A stretch of 64,000 nt of DNA from an uncultured Prevotellaceae bacterium (GCA_902792635.1 CADBAG010000001.1:62001-126000), one strand, 5' to 3'. Counted from the first letter of the stretch, positions 52,108 to 61,555 are shown. Numbers and translations: made by a program. The notes: generated by a model not told the origin, from the letters alone.

Positions 52108-52923
52108 TTATGGTTGCTCGCTCTTTACCCCATACTGCTCCAGCCACTTGTCGATGATCTTGCGCGCGATGCTCAGTTTCTGCGGTATCTGCGGCAGCTT
52201 GTCGTAGCGGAACCATGCACCGCGGGAGAGCTCGGAGCGCTGGAGGTGGATGTCGCCCGACTCATACTCAGCCATGAAGCCGACCATCAGTCCACAAGGG
52301 TAGGGCCAGGGCTGCGAGCCGAAATAAGTGAGGTTCTTGATCGTCAGATGTGTCTCCTCCATGACCTCACGTGCCACGGCTTGCTCCAACGTCTCACCCG
52401 TCTCCACGAATCCGGCTACGAGGCCGTAGAAGTCGCCCTTGAAGTTCTTTGCATGAACGAGCAGCACCTCATCGCCTTTATGGATGAGCACGATGATAGC
52501 GGTGGCGAGCTGTGGCCACACTTCTTTGCCGCATTGCGTGCAACGTTTCGAGATGTCTGTGTGCATCTTCATCGGAGCGCCGCAGACACCGCAGAACTGC
52601 GTGTTATGATCCCAGTAGAGCAGTTCCTGGCACTTGCCGGCTTTGAGGTAAAGCTCGATGGGGAGGTGATAGAACGACTCGCGGAGGCCGATGAAGTCGT
52701 AGCCGCTCGCCTTGAGCTCGTCATCGAGAATGTCGAGGTGCTCCGGGTCTTCGATGTTGAAGGTCTTCACCTCCGTGCCGTCTTCCATGGGCGTGATGTT
52801 CATGATATGGGTCCATGGGTGCGTCTTGATAGGCACCTCCTCCGTGCACGGGATGGTATGGGTGCCGTCAGACTGCCGCTGGAGCAGCAGTGCGGTCTTG
52901 GAAAATATGAAATAGTAGGTCAT
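52108..52923 (-). CDS. nudC: NAD(H) pyrophosphatase NudC
   Basis: A Nudix hydrolase that splits NADH to NMNH and AMP and, in E. coli, removes NAD caps from RNA. 271 residues. Zinc site C111, C114, C128, C131; Nudix box GFVETGETLEQAVAREVMEE at 171-190; the NudC-specific SQPWPYP at 203-209. It follows the 5'-nucleotidase gene by 9 bases, which fits joint nucleotide breakdown. Last gene of the rsmG operon. Confidence 0.95.
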   Translation of the reverse strand: MTYYFIFSKTALLLQRQSDGTHTIPCTEEVPIKTHPWTHIMNITPMEDGTEVKTFNIEDPEHLDILDDELKASGYDFIGLRESFYHLPIELYLKAGKCQELLYWDHNTQFCGVCGAPMKMHTDISKRCTQCGKEVWPQLATAIIVLIHKGDEVLLVHAKNFKGDFYGLVAGFVETGETLEQAVAREVMEETHLTIKNLTYFGSQPWPYPCGLMVGFMAEYESGDIHLQRSELSRGAWFRYDKLPQIPQKLSIARKIIDKWLEQYGVKSEQP

Positions 52924-52932
52924 GTTTTATGA

Positions 52933-54663
52933 TTATTCTCCGAACAACAGTTTGCGGTCTCGCTCTGCGGCGGGCTTGGTCCACGCCTCGGGAATAACCT
53001 TCCAGTTGTGGTTCGGTTGCGGGTCGAGCACCTTCTGTCGCTTGATCTCCTGCATGAGATAGTAGCGCTGGTCGCGGTCGGAGCGCCAGATGATACGACT
53101 ATCGAGCGAGTCCTTCGGTATTCCGGCACCCTTTGTGAGCAGTTCGCCGCCGCCATTGGCGCGATAACTGTTGACAGCTACCTTGTACCAACGATTAGGA
53201 TCAAACGGCTCACCATTGCTCATGCGTAGGATTGTCACCTTCTGACCATTGGGTTTTGTCACATCCACGGTATAGTCGATACCCGCAGCGGCATCGAAGT
53301 TGAACGAGAAGTTCTTGAAGCCTAAGCGCTGGGCGTCGCCTTGTGTACGGCTGTCGAGGAGCAGCAGATGGTCGTCGGGCGACTTCATCGTGTTCATCCA
53401 CAGATCGTAGCTCATCTCGAGGTGCTTGCGTATCTCCTCACCCGTGAGGCGCATGACATAGAGCTGGTTCTCAAACTTGTAGAGCTTGAACATGTCGCTC
53501 ATATATACTGGTCCGGCATTGATCGAAGTATTGAACGACAGCGGCGCATTGAAGGCGATGTCAGCGTGTGTGATCTGAAGCTCGAGGTTGAGGATGAGAT
53601 CGTTGAATGCCGAGTTGCCGAAATAACTGTCCTTCGTTGATATCGTATGTTTAAACTCCCCGATCTTCTCGTTGGCAAAGGAGTCGACCTTATTGATGTA
53701 AGCCTTGAAATGATTGATATACTGCTCATCTACAGGTTCTTTCGTGATGTCTTGCAGGACACCGTTCTTATGAACGATGGTCCATTTGCCTTTCTTCTTC
53801 TCAAGAGAGAGCGTGGCATCGACAACGGTGATGGCGTTGTTCGCTGGGTCCATGCAGAGCACGGTGTCGCCCGCTACGTTCACTACCTTGTCGAGGTGAC
53901 GCGTGTGGTCATGGCCGAAGAGCACGAGATCGAAACCGGGGACCTCACGTGCCACTTTCTCAGAGGCATCCTCCTCGTAGGTCGGTGTCTTGATGCCACC
54001 CGACTTTCCCGAATGGAACAGTCCGATGACAACATCAGCTTTCTCTTCCTCTTTCATGACCTTCATCCACTGCTTGGCTGTGGAGACCATCTCATCGAAA
54101 CGCAGTCCGCTCCAGATGTTCTTCGGGAGCCAGTTGGGGATGGCGGGTGTGAGCATGCCGAAGACAGCGATGCGGCATCCGTTGCGTTCAATGATGGTGT
54201 AAGGCTTCAGGTAAGGCTTGCCCGTGGCTGTGTTGATGACATTGGCACCGAGCACAGGACACTTTACGGCTTTGACCCATTTGTCGTAGACCTTGTGTCC
54301 GGGCTCCACATCGTGGTTGCCGATCGTCTCAGCATCGTAGCCGAGATAGTTGATGACCTGCGCAGCAATGTTCGTCTCCGTGGTGTCGATATAGTTGGAG
54401 TAGTAGCTCACGGGTTGTCCCTGGAGGATGTCACCATTGTCGAGGAGCAGCACGTTCTTGCCGTACTGCTTGCGGAGCTTGTTCACATAACTGCTCACGC
54501 GCGCCATGCTTCCGGCTTTAGGCTTCCGGTCGAGGAGGTCATAAGGAAAGAACGATCCGTGCACGTCGCTCGTCTCGAGGACGCGGAGTGTGAGCGTGTT
54601 GTCCTTAGCCATAGCGGAGAGCGAAGCCGTAAGGAGCATGAGAGAGAAAAAAAATTTTTTCAT
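52933..54663 (-). CDS. UshA-like 5'-nucleotidase / 2',3'-cyclic phosphodiesterase
   Basis: A periplasmic metallophosphoesterase of 576 residues. Signal peptide 1-19 ending AMA. Metal motifs: TSDVHG with D33 and H35, LDNGD, GNHDVEPG, and LFGHDHTR. The C-terminal half is the 5_nucleotid_C substrate domain (about 340-530). It liberates nucleosides from exported nucleotides. Its start overlaps the stop of the twin ABC ATPase gene (ATGA), so the two are translationally coupled although their products work in different compartments. Confidence 0.93.
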   Translation of the reverse strand: MKKFFFSLMLLTASLSAMAKDNTLTLRVLETSDVHGSFFPYDLLDRKPKAGSMARVSSYVNKLRKQYGKNVLLLDNGDILQGQPVSYYSNYIDTTETNIAAQVINYLGYDAETIGNHDVEPGHKVYDKWVKAVKCPVLGANVINTATGKPYLKPYTIIERNGCRIAVFGMLTPAIPNWLPKNIWSGLRFDEMVSTAKQWMKVMKEEEKADVVIGLFHSGKSGGIKTPTYEEDASEKVAREVPGFDLVLFGHDHTRHLDKVVNVAGDTVLCMDPANNAITVVDATLSLEKKKGKWTIVHKNGVLQDITKEPVDEQYINHFKAYINKVDSFANEKIGEFKHTISTKDSYFGNSAFNDLILNLELQITHADIAFNAPLSFNTSINAGPVYMSDMFKLYKFENQLYVMRLTGEEIRKHLEMSYDLWMNTMKSPDDHLLLLDSRTQGDAQRLGFKNFSFNFDAAAGIDYTVDVTKPNGQKVTILRMSNGEPFDPNRWYKVAVNSYRANGGGELLTKGAGIPKDSLDSRIIWRSDRDQRYYLMQEIKRQKVLDPQPNHNWKVIPEAWTKPAAERDRKLLFGE

Positions 54664-56147
54664 GAATGTCTTATAAGTCTTATTTTATGGTCTATGCACG
54701 TGGGCAGTTCCTCCTCATAGTGGGTCACCATGATGAGGGTCTTGTTCTCACGCTGCATGAATGTGTCGATGACGTTCTTGACGAGCATGCGGTTGTTGTT
54801 GTCGAGACCGTGGAGGGGCTCGTCGAGAATCAGCAGTTCAGGGTCTTTGACGAAGGCACGAGCAAGCAGCACGAGGCGCTGCTCACCGCTGGAGAGTTTA
54901 AGGAAGGTCGTGTTCTCCTTGCCTTCGAGTCCGAAGACATCGAGCCAGAAACGGCAGGTCTCATATTCTTCCACAGAAGGCTTGGCATAGAGGCCTACGG
55001 AGTCTTTCAGTCCACTGGCTACGATGCGGATGGCTGGGATGTCCTTCTGATAGGCGCGGTGCATCTCCGGAGAGACGTAGCCGATATGCTTCTTGATGTC
55101 CCAGATGCTCTCGCCTGAACCGCGTGGGATGCCGAAGAGTGCGATGTCGCAGGCATAGCTCTGTGGGTTGTCGGCACAGATCAAGCTGAGCAGTGTCGAC
55201 TTTCCTGCTCCGTTCTGACCACTCAGTGCCCAGCGCTCACCGTTGAGCACTGTCCAGTCGAGCTCTTTCAGGATGGTGCGACTGCCATAGCGGATGCTGA
55301 CGTGATTGAGTTTTGCCACTTCATGACTGTGGTACTCCTTATTATTATAAGGTAGGTTACGAATAGCCTCGGCCTTCGATGCGTCTAAGACTTGTGATGG
55401 AGTGGGGGCTTGAGAAGCGAGATATTCCTCGCGCGTCATCTTCTTGCCCACGTGCATGTCCTTCACCTCGACGATGTGCGTGATGAAGGATGGGATGTCA
55501 TCGGTCTTGGAGAGGACAAGGATGATCTGGATATGGTCTTCCTTGACGATGGAAGCAAAGAGCCCCTTGAGCTGGTCACGGGTGCCTGCATCGAGACCAA
55601 TGAACGGGTTGTCCATGATGAGCACGCGCGGCTGAGAGAAGAGCGTCTCCGTGAGTTTCAGTTTGCGCAGCTCACCGCTCGACAATAATATAATGTGTTT
55701 GTCGAGCAGCACCCGCATGTTGAACATGTCGTAGAGCTTGTCTCTGAAGGCTCTGCGCTGCTCGTTGTCCTCACCGGCAATCTTATAAGCAGCGTCGAGC
55801 TTCTGCTCTACGGTCGGCGTTGAGTCGTCGATATCTGCCTGGTTCCAGCGCTGCTGAAGATAATAAGCTTTGTCGTTGTCGCCTCCGTATGCATCGCGGA
55901 AGGTGATATATTTGATATTGTCGGATACGCTCTTGTTCGTACTCGGCGAGAAATCATACTCAGGGTCATGCATCAGTAGGGGGTGGCTGCCGGTGATGAT
56001 GTTAACGAGCATGGTTTTTCCTCCGCCGTTCGGTCCTACGATAGCCAACTGTTCGCCATCATTCAATGTGAAGTTGACTGGCTCTGCCATGCGCCATTCC
56101 GGCATACGCACGACACCATCCTTAATGTTGATGATTGCTTTTCCCAT
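54660..56147 (-). CDS. Twin soluble ABC ATPase (ModF/PhrA-like)
   Basis: 495 residues, two ATPase domains and no membrane segment. First domain: Walker A GPNGGGKT (38-45), signature LSSGE (155-159), Walker B VLIMDN (175-180) with N180 where the catalytic glutamate is expected, and no H-loop histidine (VLSKTDD). Second domain: SGQNGAGKST (309-318), LSSGEQ, LLILDEP and MVTHYE, all intact. So one site is probably inactive. ModF/PhrA proteins have been tied to molybdate transport and photorepair by homology only. Between ruvC and the nucleotidase gene. Confidence 0.85.
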   Translation of the reverse strand: MGKAIINIKDGVVRMPEWRMAEPVNFTLNDGEQLAIVGPNGGGKTMLVNIITGSHPLLMHDPEYDFSPSTNKSVSDNIKYITFRDAYGGDNDKAYYLQQRWNQADIDDSTPTVEQKLDAAYKIAGEDNEQRRAFRDKLYDMFNMRVLLDKHIILLSSGELRKLKLTETLFSQPRVLIMDNPFIGLDAGTRDQLKGLFASIVKEDHIQIILVLSKTDDIPSFITHIVEVKDMHVGKKMTREEYLASQAPTPSQVLDASKAEAIRNLPYNNKEYHSHEVAKLNHVSIRYGSRTILKELDWTVLNGERWALSGQNGAGKSTLLSLICADNPQSYACDIALFGIPRGSGESIWDIKKHIGYVSPEMHRAYQKDIPAIRIVASGLKDSVGLYAKPSVEEYETCRFWLDVFGLEGKENTTFLKLSSGEQRLVLLARAFVKDPELLILDEPLHGLDNNNRMLVKNVIDTFMQRENKTLIMVTHYEEELPTCIDHKIRLIRHS

Positions 56148-56165
56148 AATCTTCTCTATACAGTA

Positions 56166-56780
56166 TTATATAACTTGTTTGTTATTATTAATCTCGTTCA
56201 ATGCGTCTTTCGAAGCAAGACGGTCTTTGTTCTTGTTGACAAAGTCTTTCCAGGAGCCATAATGCTTAGAACCTGTCTCCGGGGTGGAGAGCTGGAGAAA
56301 ATGACAGTAGGCTGCTCCGAGGGCGTCGGTGGCATCCATAAATTTCGGCATGTCTTCCTTCTTGATGTTGAGCAGTCGTTGCAGCATGCCTGCGACCTGC
56401 TCCTTCGAGGCCTGACCCTCACCCGTGATAGCCATCTTGATCTTCAGTGGTGCATATTCGTGGATAGGCACGGAGTGATGGATAGCAGCAGCAATAGCGA
56501 CGCCTTGCGCACGGCCGAGCTTGAGCATCGACTGTACGTTCTTTCCGAAGAACGGTGCCTCAATAGCCATCTCATCGGGGAGATACTCATCGATGATCCC
56601 CGTCACTCGCTCGAAGATCTTGCCCAAACGCAAATATGGGTCGCGCTCCTTGCGCATGTCGATGACACCCATGGCGATGAGTCCCGCCTTGTTTCCATTG
56701 ACACGCAAGACGCCATAACCCATGACGTTCGTGCCTGGGTCAATGCCTAAGATAATCTTTTCGCCGTTAACTTTCTTCAC
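56166..56780 (-). CDS. ruvC: Holliday junction resolvase RuvC
   Basis: The endonuclease that resolves Holliday junctions with RuvAB. 204 residues; catalytic acids D14 (GIDPGT), E74 (AIEAPFF), D149 and D152 ([13 protein letters not shown]). The C-terminal 40 residues ([23 protein letters not shown] region) extend past the usual end, as in other Bacteroidales. Lies 11 bases after the metallo-beta-lactamase-fold gene and 18 before the twin ATPase gene. Confidence 0.95.
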   Translation of the reverse strand: MKKVNGEKIILGIDPGTNVMGYGVLRVNGNKAGLIAMGVIDMRKERDPYLRLGKIFERVTGIIDEYLPDEMAIEAPFFGKNVQSMLKLGRAQGVAIAAAIHHSVPIHEYAPLKIKMAITGEGQASKEQVAGMLQRLLNIKKEDMPKFMDATDALGAAYCHFLQLSTPETGSKHYGSWKDFVNKNKDRLASKDALNEINNNKQVI

Positions 56781-56791
56781 GATGGTTGTGT

Positions 56792-57442
56792 TTATCGGTC
56801 GAGATACGGGTTGCCTGCTACTTCGGCACCGATTGTGGTCTCGGGACCGTGCCCGGGGAGAACCTTCACGTCGTCGGGAAGCTGGCAGAGCATACGTAGA
56901 CTCTGGATGATCATGAACATCGAGCCGCCGTCGAGATCGGTGCGGCCGATAGAGCCTTGAAACAAAGTGTCGCCGGTGAATGCCACTTTCTCAGCCTCGC
57001 AATAGAAGGTCAGACCACCGCGTGAATGACCCGGGGTCTCAAGAATCGTGAATGTGTGAGAGCCGAAGGTGATAGTATCACTTCCATCCAAACATTTCCC
57101 AGCATAGGTAAAGTCGTCTTCGGTGAGGTTATCGACGCCACAGATGTTCTTGGCCTGCTCCGGCAAGGTCTTGAGAAGCGGCTCATCGGAGGTGCCAATC
57201 TCCGGGCGCAATCCCCAGTTGTCGAAAACAAACTTATTACCGAGATTGTGGTCCACATGTCCGTGGGTGACAAGCAGATGCTTGGGCTTCAGGCAGTTTG
57301 ATTCGATATATTCTTTAATGGCCTCTTTCTCGGGCTCATAGAATGCGCCGCAATCCACGATGACACACTCTTTCGTCTCATCGCTTACCACGTAGGTGTT
57401 CTCGCGGATAGGGTTGCAGACAAATCTTTGGATGTTCAGCAT
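56792..57442 (-). CDS. Metallo-beta-lactamase-fold hydrolase (glyoxalase II-like)
   Basis: 216 residues. THGHVDHN with H60, H62, D64 and H65, TPGHSRGG (third ligand) and [15 protein letters not shown] define the YcbL-type glyoxalase II-like branch. Cytoplasmic thioester hydrolase likely; true substrate unknown. Second gene of the rsmG operon. Confidence 0.92.
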   Translation of the reverse strand: MLNIQRFVCNPIRENTYVVSDETKECVIVDCGAFYEPEKEAIKEYIESNCLKPKHLLVTHGHVDHNLGNKFVFDNWGLRPEIGTSDEPLLKTLPEQAKNICGVDNLTEDDFTYAGKCLDGSDTITFGSHTFTILETPGHSRGGLTFYCEAEKVAFTGDTLFQGSIGRTDLDGGSMFMIIQSLRMLCQLPDDVKVLPGHGPETTIGAEVAGNPYLDR

Positions 57443-57474
57443 GATAATATTATCTTGAATGAATGCTTCTTGTA

Positions 57475-58098
57475 TTAATACACTGGGAGATACACGACGT
57501 TCTTCTCTTGGAACCAGTCCTCCGTGAAGAAGTCGGAGATGGGTGTGACTTGCACGATCTTATGGAACGGCTTCAGTTCTTCTTCGAGGTTGCCACCTTT
57601 GAGCGTGATGATACCGTTAGGCAGGGCGTTGTGCTGCTCTTTGGAGATATTCTTTCGCACGATTTTCACCATGTCGGGAAGCGGCATGACGGCACGGGAG
57701 ACGACGAAGTCGAACTTATCCTTCTCTTCCTCGCCACGGCGGTGCACAGCCTCTACGTTCTTCAGGCCGATGGCTTTCGCTACTTCCGTAGCAACAGTGA
57801 TTTTCTTTCCTGTGCCATCAATGAGTCGGAAGGAGCAGTCGGGGAAGAGGATAGCAAGGGGAATGCCAGGGAAGCCGCCTCCGCATCCGAAGTCGAGGAT
57901 GCGGGTGCCCGACTTGAAATGAATGGTCTTCGCAATGGCTAACGAGTGGAGCACATGGTGGAGATAGAGGTTGTCGATGTCCTTCCGTGAGATGACGTTG
58001 ATTTTAGCGTTCCAGTCGCGGTAGAGTGCATCGAGCGCATCAATCTGCTTCTGCTGCGCCTCGCTGAGCTTCGGAAAATATTTTGTTATCAAATCCAT
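57475..58098 (-). CDS. rsmG: 16S rRNA (guanine-N7) methyltransferase RsmG
   Basis: Methylates G527 of 16S rRNA (E. coli numbering). 207 residues. N-terminal helix with WNAKINVISRKD, SAM-binding LDFGCGGGFPGIPLA (about 68-82), then VSRAVMPLP. Standard length. It leads the operon rsmG-MBL-ruvC-ABC-nucleotidase-nudC from a promoter at 58116-58123. Confidence 0.95.
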   Translation of the reverse strand: MDLITKYFPKLSEAQQKQIDALDALYRDWNAKINVISRKDIDNLYLHHVLHSLAIAKTIHFKSGTRILDFGCGGGFPGIPLAILFPDCSFRLIDGTGKKITVATEVAKAIGLKNVEAVHRRGEEEKDKFDFVVSRAVMPLPDMVKIVRKNISKEQHNALPNGIITLKGGNLEEELKPFHKIVQVTPISDFFTEDWFQEKNVVYLPVY

Positions 58099-58115
58099 GT
58101 TTGTCCTTTTCCATG

Positions 58116-58123
58116 CAAAGTTA
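58116..58123 (-). promoter_or_regulatory. Promoter -7 box for the rsmG operon
   Basis: TAACTTTG on the minus strand, 18 bases from the rsmG ATG. Confidence 0.6.
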
Positions 58124-58137
58124 CTGATTTTTTATCG

Positions 58138-58145
58138 TAACTTTG
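58138..58145 (+). promoter_or_regulatory. Promoter -7 box for the HAD gene
   Basis: TAACTTTG on the plus strand, 37 bases before the HAD ATG; divergent from the rsmG promoter with only 14 bases between the boxes. Confidence 0.6.
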
Positions 58146-58182
58146 CAGAGAACATTTGAATTAATATACGAAAAGAACAAAA

Positions 58183-58842
58183 ATGGCATATAAAGCAGCA
58201 TTGTTTGATTTGGACGGCGTCGTAGTGGACACCGAGAGTCAATATACGAAGTTTTGGGGAAGCGTAGGAAAGAAATACTTCCCTGATCAGCCTGATTTTG
58301 CAGAGAAGATCAAAGGCTCAACACTCGTGCAGATCTATGACCGCTATTTCGGGGGCGAGATGGAGAAGCAGCAGACCATCACGAAGGGGTTAGATGAGTT
58401 TGAGCGTTCCATGGACTATGCGTTTATCCCTGGTTTTAACGAGTTCATTCTGAAACTGAGGGAGAATGGTATCAAGACTGCTGTGGTGACGAGCAGCAAT
58501 ATCGCTAAGATGGAGAATGTCTATCGTGCTCATCCCGATTTCAAGAGTCTCTTTGATGCCATCCTTACGAGTGAGGATTTCGACAAGAGTAAGCCCGATC
58601 CGGACTGCTATCTGAAGGCTGCGCAACGCTTTGGCTTCCAGCACGATGAATGCGTTGGCTTCGAGGATAGCATTAATGGACTCAAGTCTGTAAAAGCTGC
58701 AAAGATGATATGTGTAGGTCTTGCTACGACAAACCCGGAAGAGGTTGTGGCGCAGTATGCAGATATCGTGATTGACAATTATCTGCCGGATAACGTTAAT
58801 GCGCGCGAACAATACAATAAAGTGATGCGTTTGTTCGTTTGA
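58183..58842 (+). CDS. HAD family sugar-phosphate phosphatase/phosphoglucomutase-like
   Basis: 219 residues. LFDLDGVVVDTE with D9 and D11, VVTSSN (motif II), KSKPDPDCYL (motif III lysine) and GFEDSINGL (motif IV) mark the beta-phosphoglucomutase-like subgroup of HAD enzymes with a helical cap. Substrate cannot be fixed by sequence. It is 7 bases ahead of the beta-helix lipoprotein gene. Confidence 0.9.
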   Translation: MAYKAALFDLDGVVVDTESQYTKFWGSVGKKYFPDQPDFAEKIKGSTLVQIYDRYFGGEMEKQQTITKGLDEFERSMDYAFIPGFNEFILKLRENGIKTAVVTSSNIAKMENVYRAHPDFKSLFDAILTSEDFDKSKPDPDCYLKAAQRFGFQHDECVGFEDSINGLKSVKAAKMICVGLATTNPEEVVAQYADIVIDNYLPDNVNAREQYNKVMRLFV

Positions 58843-58849
58843 TTCATAC

Positions 58850-60283
58850 ATGAAAACGATAAAGAACCTTATATTCTGTACGCTTGCTGTCGTGTGCTTG
58901 GGAGCATGTGCGGATGATGACAGTTTCACGACGTCATCTTCCAACTTGTTGTCTTTCTCCACCGACACGCTTGCGCTCGACACAATTTTCAGCAATGTGC
59001 CCTCGGCGCACAACGCTATGTGGGTCTATAACCGCTCGGGTGATGGACTCCGCTGCACTGTGCGCCAGGAGAAAGGCAGCAGCTCGGGGTTCCGTGTGAA
59101 TATCGATGGTATCTATCTCGGAGCAGGAAATAACTATTCGACCTCCGAGATTGAGATCCGAAATAAAGACAGTGTGCAGGTCTTTGTGGAAGCTACGCTG
59201 CCTACTGCTTCTCAATCGACATCTCAGAAGGATGAGGATAACCTTATCTTTACGTTGGAGAGCGGAGTAGAGCAGAAGGTCAACCTCAACGCGTGGGCAT
59301 GGAACGCTCAGCTTATCAAAGGTCTGGAGATCAAGCGCGATACGACGATCAGTAGTGCGACGCCTGTCGTCATCTATAAAGGTCTGAAGGTGGACAGCAA
59401 TGCGGTATTAACGATTGCTGCTGGAACAACGCTCTATTTCCACAACGATGCAGGAATCGATGTCTATGGTCGTCTGCGTTGCGAAGGTACGGCGACTGAG
59501 AATGTGGTGCTGCGCGGGGATCGCATCGACCGAATGTTCGATTACTTGCCTTATGACCGCACGCCGGGACAATGGCAGGGTGTGAAGTTTTATCCGTCAT
59601 CCTATGGTAATGAACTCCTACATGCGGATCTACACAGTGCGTTCGACGGTATAGTGGCCGACTCGGCGGATGTCAATCAGTCGAAGCTTATCCTGAGTCA
59701 TTCGACGATCCACAACTGTCAGGGTGTAGGCTTGGGTGCGAAGGATGTGAATATCACGGTCACCAACTCTCAGATATCTAATACGCTCGGCGACTGTGTG
59801 AGCATTGATGGAGGCAGTGCAACGATCAATAGTAGTACGATTGCTCAGTTCTATCCCTTCGATGGACAACGGGGAGCAGCACTAAATGCTGTACTTAACA
59901 AGAACTTGAAGTCGCTGCGAGTAACAAACTCGTTGATAACTGGTTATGCGGATGGTGTGGTGTCTATTTCGAAAGAAGATTCTACTGTTGAGTGGCTCTT
60001 CGATCACTGCATGCTGCGTACACCAAAAGTGATGACGGCAGATAGTCTGCACTTTACCAATGTCACGTTCGAGAATCTCAAGGACACGACGACGATGGGA
60101 GAGAAGCACTTCAAGAAGATGGATACTGACAACCTGATATATGACTTTCATCTGAGTGACAAGTCGGCGGCTATAGACCAGGCAGACCCTGCTACATCGC
60201 CCGCTGACGATCACGATGGCGTGAAGCGTGATGATAAGCCGGATATCGGGGCCTATGAAAACGAAAAAACGAAAGAGAAATGA
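58850..60283 (+). CDS. Beta-helix lipoprotein
   Basis: 477 residues. Signal ends VCLGAC with C20 as the lipid-anchored residue. The first 160 residues are beta-rich. From about 185 to 440 short strands repeat at roughly 20-25 residues (AVLTIAAGTTLYFH, GIDVYGRLRCEGT, LILSHSTIHNCQGVG, ATINSSTIAQF), the pattern of a right-handed parallel beta-helix. The end DGVKRDDKPDIGAYEN is the choice-of-anchor-like tail seen in such surface proteins. Probably outer-surface; ligand unknown. Overlaps cdd by four bases. Confidence 0.85.
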   Translation: MKTIKNLIFCTLAVVCLGACADDDSFTTSSSNLLSFSTDTLALDTIFSNVPSAHNAMWVYNRSGDGLRCTVRQEKGSSSGFRVNIDGIYLGAGNNYSTSEIEIRNKDSVQVFVEATLPTASQSTSQKDEDNLIFTLESGVEQKVNLNAWAWNAQLIKGLEIKRDTTISSATPVVIYKGLKVDSNAVLTIAAGTTLYFHNDAGIDVYGRLRCEGTATENVVLRGDRIDRMFDYLPYDRTPGQWQGVKFYPSSYGNELLHADLHSAFDGIVADSADVNQSKLILSHSTIHNCQGVGLGAKDVNITVTNSQISNTLGDCVSIDGGSATINSSTIAQFYPFDGQRGAALNAVLNKNLKSLRVTNSLITGYADGVVSISKEDSTVEWLFDHCMLRTPKVMTADSLHFTNVTFENLKDTTTMGEKHFKKMDTDNLIYDFHLSDKSAAIDQADPATSPADDHDGVKRDDKPDIGAYENEKTKEK

Positions 60284-60777
60284 TCAAGTTACAATTAAAG
60301 AGCACTTACGATTCTTGTTCATTTGAGGAACTGTCTCAAGATGAGCAGCGCCTTGTGGAGAAAGCACGCGAGGCGACGAAGAACTCATATGCACCTTACA
60401 GTAAGTTTCATGTGGGTGCTGTTGTGCTGTTGAAAGACGGAAGGATCGTGATGGGAGCCAATCAGGAGAACGCTGCTTTCCCCTCGGGTCTCTGTGCAGA
60501 GCGCACGGCAGTGTTTGCGGCGCAGGCTAACTATCCCGACCAGCCTATCATGATGTTGGCTATTGCTGCAGCAGATGTCCATGGTCTGCGCTCTACGCCT
60601 GTGTCACCCTGTGGCTCTTGTCGCCAGGTCATTCTTCAGATGGAGTCGCGTTACCATCAGCCTGTAGAGATCCTGCTGACAGGCACGAGCCGTATCTATC
60701 GCTTCAAATCGATCAAAGACCTCCTGCCGTTCTCGTTTGTGGATGAAGACATGAAACCAGAGAAGAGTGAAGAGTGA
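60280..60777 (+). CDS. cdd: Cytidine deaminase
   Basis: Converts cytidine to uridine in pyrimidine salvage. 165 residues; zinc site C72-A-E74 (GLCAERTA) and PCGSC with C111 and C114, with E74 the proton shuttle. NSYAPYSKFHVGA is the typical N-terminal block. The last residues (EKSEE) and stop come from a short tandem tract, GAAGAGT repeated, that continues past the gene. Translationally coupled to the lipoprotein gene. Confidence 0.96.
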   Translation: MIKLQLKSTYDSCSFEELSQDEQRLVEKAREATKNSYAPYSKFHVGAVVLLKDGRIVMGANQENAAFPSGLCAERTAVFAAQANYPDQPIMMLAIAAADVHGLRSTPVSPCGSCRQVILQMESRYHQPVEILLTGTSRIYRFKSIKDLLPFSFVDEDMKPEKSEE

Positions 60778-60950
60778 AGAGTGAAAAGTGAAGAACGAGA
60801 GTGAAAATTAAAGCTTAAAGTAATCTCTCCCTCCCCTGGATGGGGGAGGGATAAAGGGTGGGGCCACAGAGTTAAGCTAAGGCTTAATGTAATCTCTCCC
60901 TCCCCTGGATGGGGGAGGGACTAAGGGTGGGGCCGTGGGGCCACAGGGCT
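60758..60950 (+). repeat. Short tandem tract and two family-4 quadruplex-capable repeats
   Basis: 60763-60795 is a 7-bp GAAGAGT-type tandem. Then two direct repeats of about 66 bp follow, each with a CCCTCCCC/GGGGAGGG palindrome and a G-rich tail. 60842-60863 and 60911-60932 each have four G-runs with loops of 1-5 bases. The region separates convergent cdd and the HMA/AraC gene, with no CDS. Confidence 0.75.
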
Positions 60951-61517
60951 TTAAATCTCATCCAGTTTCCTCCTCTTATCTCCCTGCAGTCTCTTGAACT
61001 GGCTCGGGGTCATTCCCGTGACAGCCTTGAACTGAGTAGAGAGATAAGCTGAGCTGGAATAGTTGAGCTTCAGGGCTATCTGTGATAATGTGAGCTCGCC
61101 ATAAGTCATAAGCTCTTTCACGCGCTCTATCCGCATCTCCATGTAATAGCGCTCTATTGTTTTTGAGGCATATTCGGAGAAAAGCTTGGAAAGGGCTGAG
61201 TAATCTTGGCCTATCTTCTTGCTTAGATAAGAAGATAGGTTGACAGGTGCGTTGTTATTGTTATAATGAACCAACTCGATGATAGCTGTTCGGATCTGCT
61301 CTATGGTGCGCTGCCGCTGGTCGTCAAGAAGTTCAAAGCCAATAGCTTGTAGCTTTTCTCTGAGCTTCTGTCGCTGATCGGTGTCGATAGATCCTTCGAT
61401 CGTCGCGCTCCCTAACTTTACCTCTTCAGGCTTCAGTCCGATGTCTTCTATGGTCTTGCGTACCGCCATGATACAGCGGTCGCAAACCATGTTCTTGATA
61501 TAAACGGTAGTGGTCAT
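60951..61517 (-). CDS. HMA-like domain fused to AraC-type DNA-binding domain
   Basis: 188 residues. The N-terminal 60 or so (VYIKNMVCDRCIMAVRKTIEDIG) resemble a heavy-metal-associated domain with M10-x-C12-x-x-C15. The C-terminal 100 residues are an AraC-type double helix-turn-helix (LTLSQIALKLNYSSSAYLSTQFKAVTGMTPSQFK). A metal- or redox-responsive regulator is inferred. No efflux pump is adjacent. It is the last gene after the HU-SPOR and FHA genes (38-base gap). Confidence 0.88.
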   Translation of the reverse strand: MTTTVYIKNMVCDRCIMAVRKTIEDIGLKPEEVKLGSATIEGSIDTDQRQKLREKLQAIGFELLDDQRQRTIEQIRTAIIELVHYNNNNAPVNLSSYLSKKIGQDYSALSKLFSEYASKTIERYYMEMRIERVKELMTYGELTLSQIALKLNYSSSAYLSTQFKAVTGMTPSQFKRLQGDKRRKLDEI

Positions 61518-61555
61518 GCCCGTTTTCTCCTTTCTCTTTTAGTTTTCTGCTCTTT

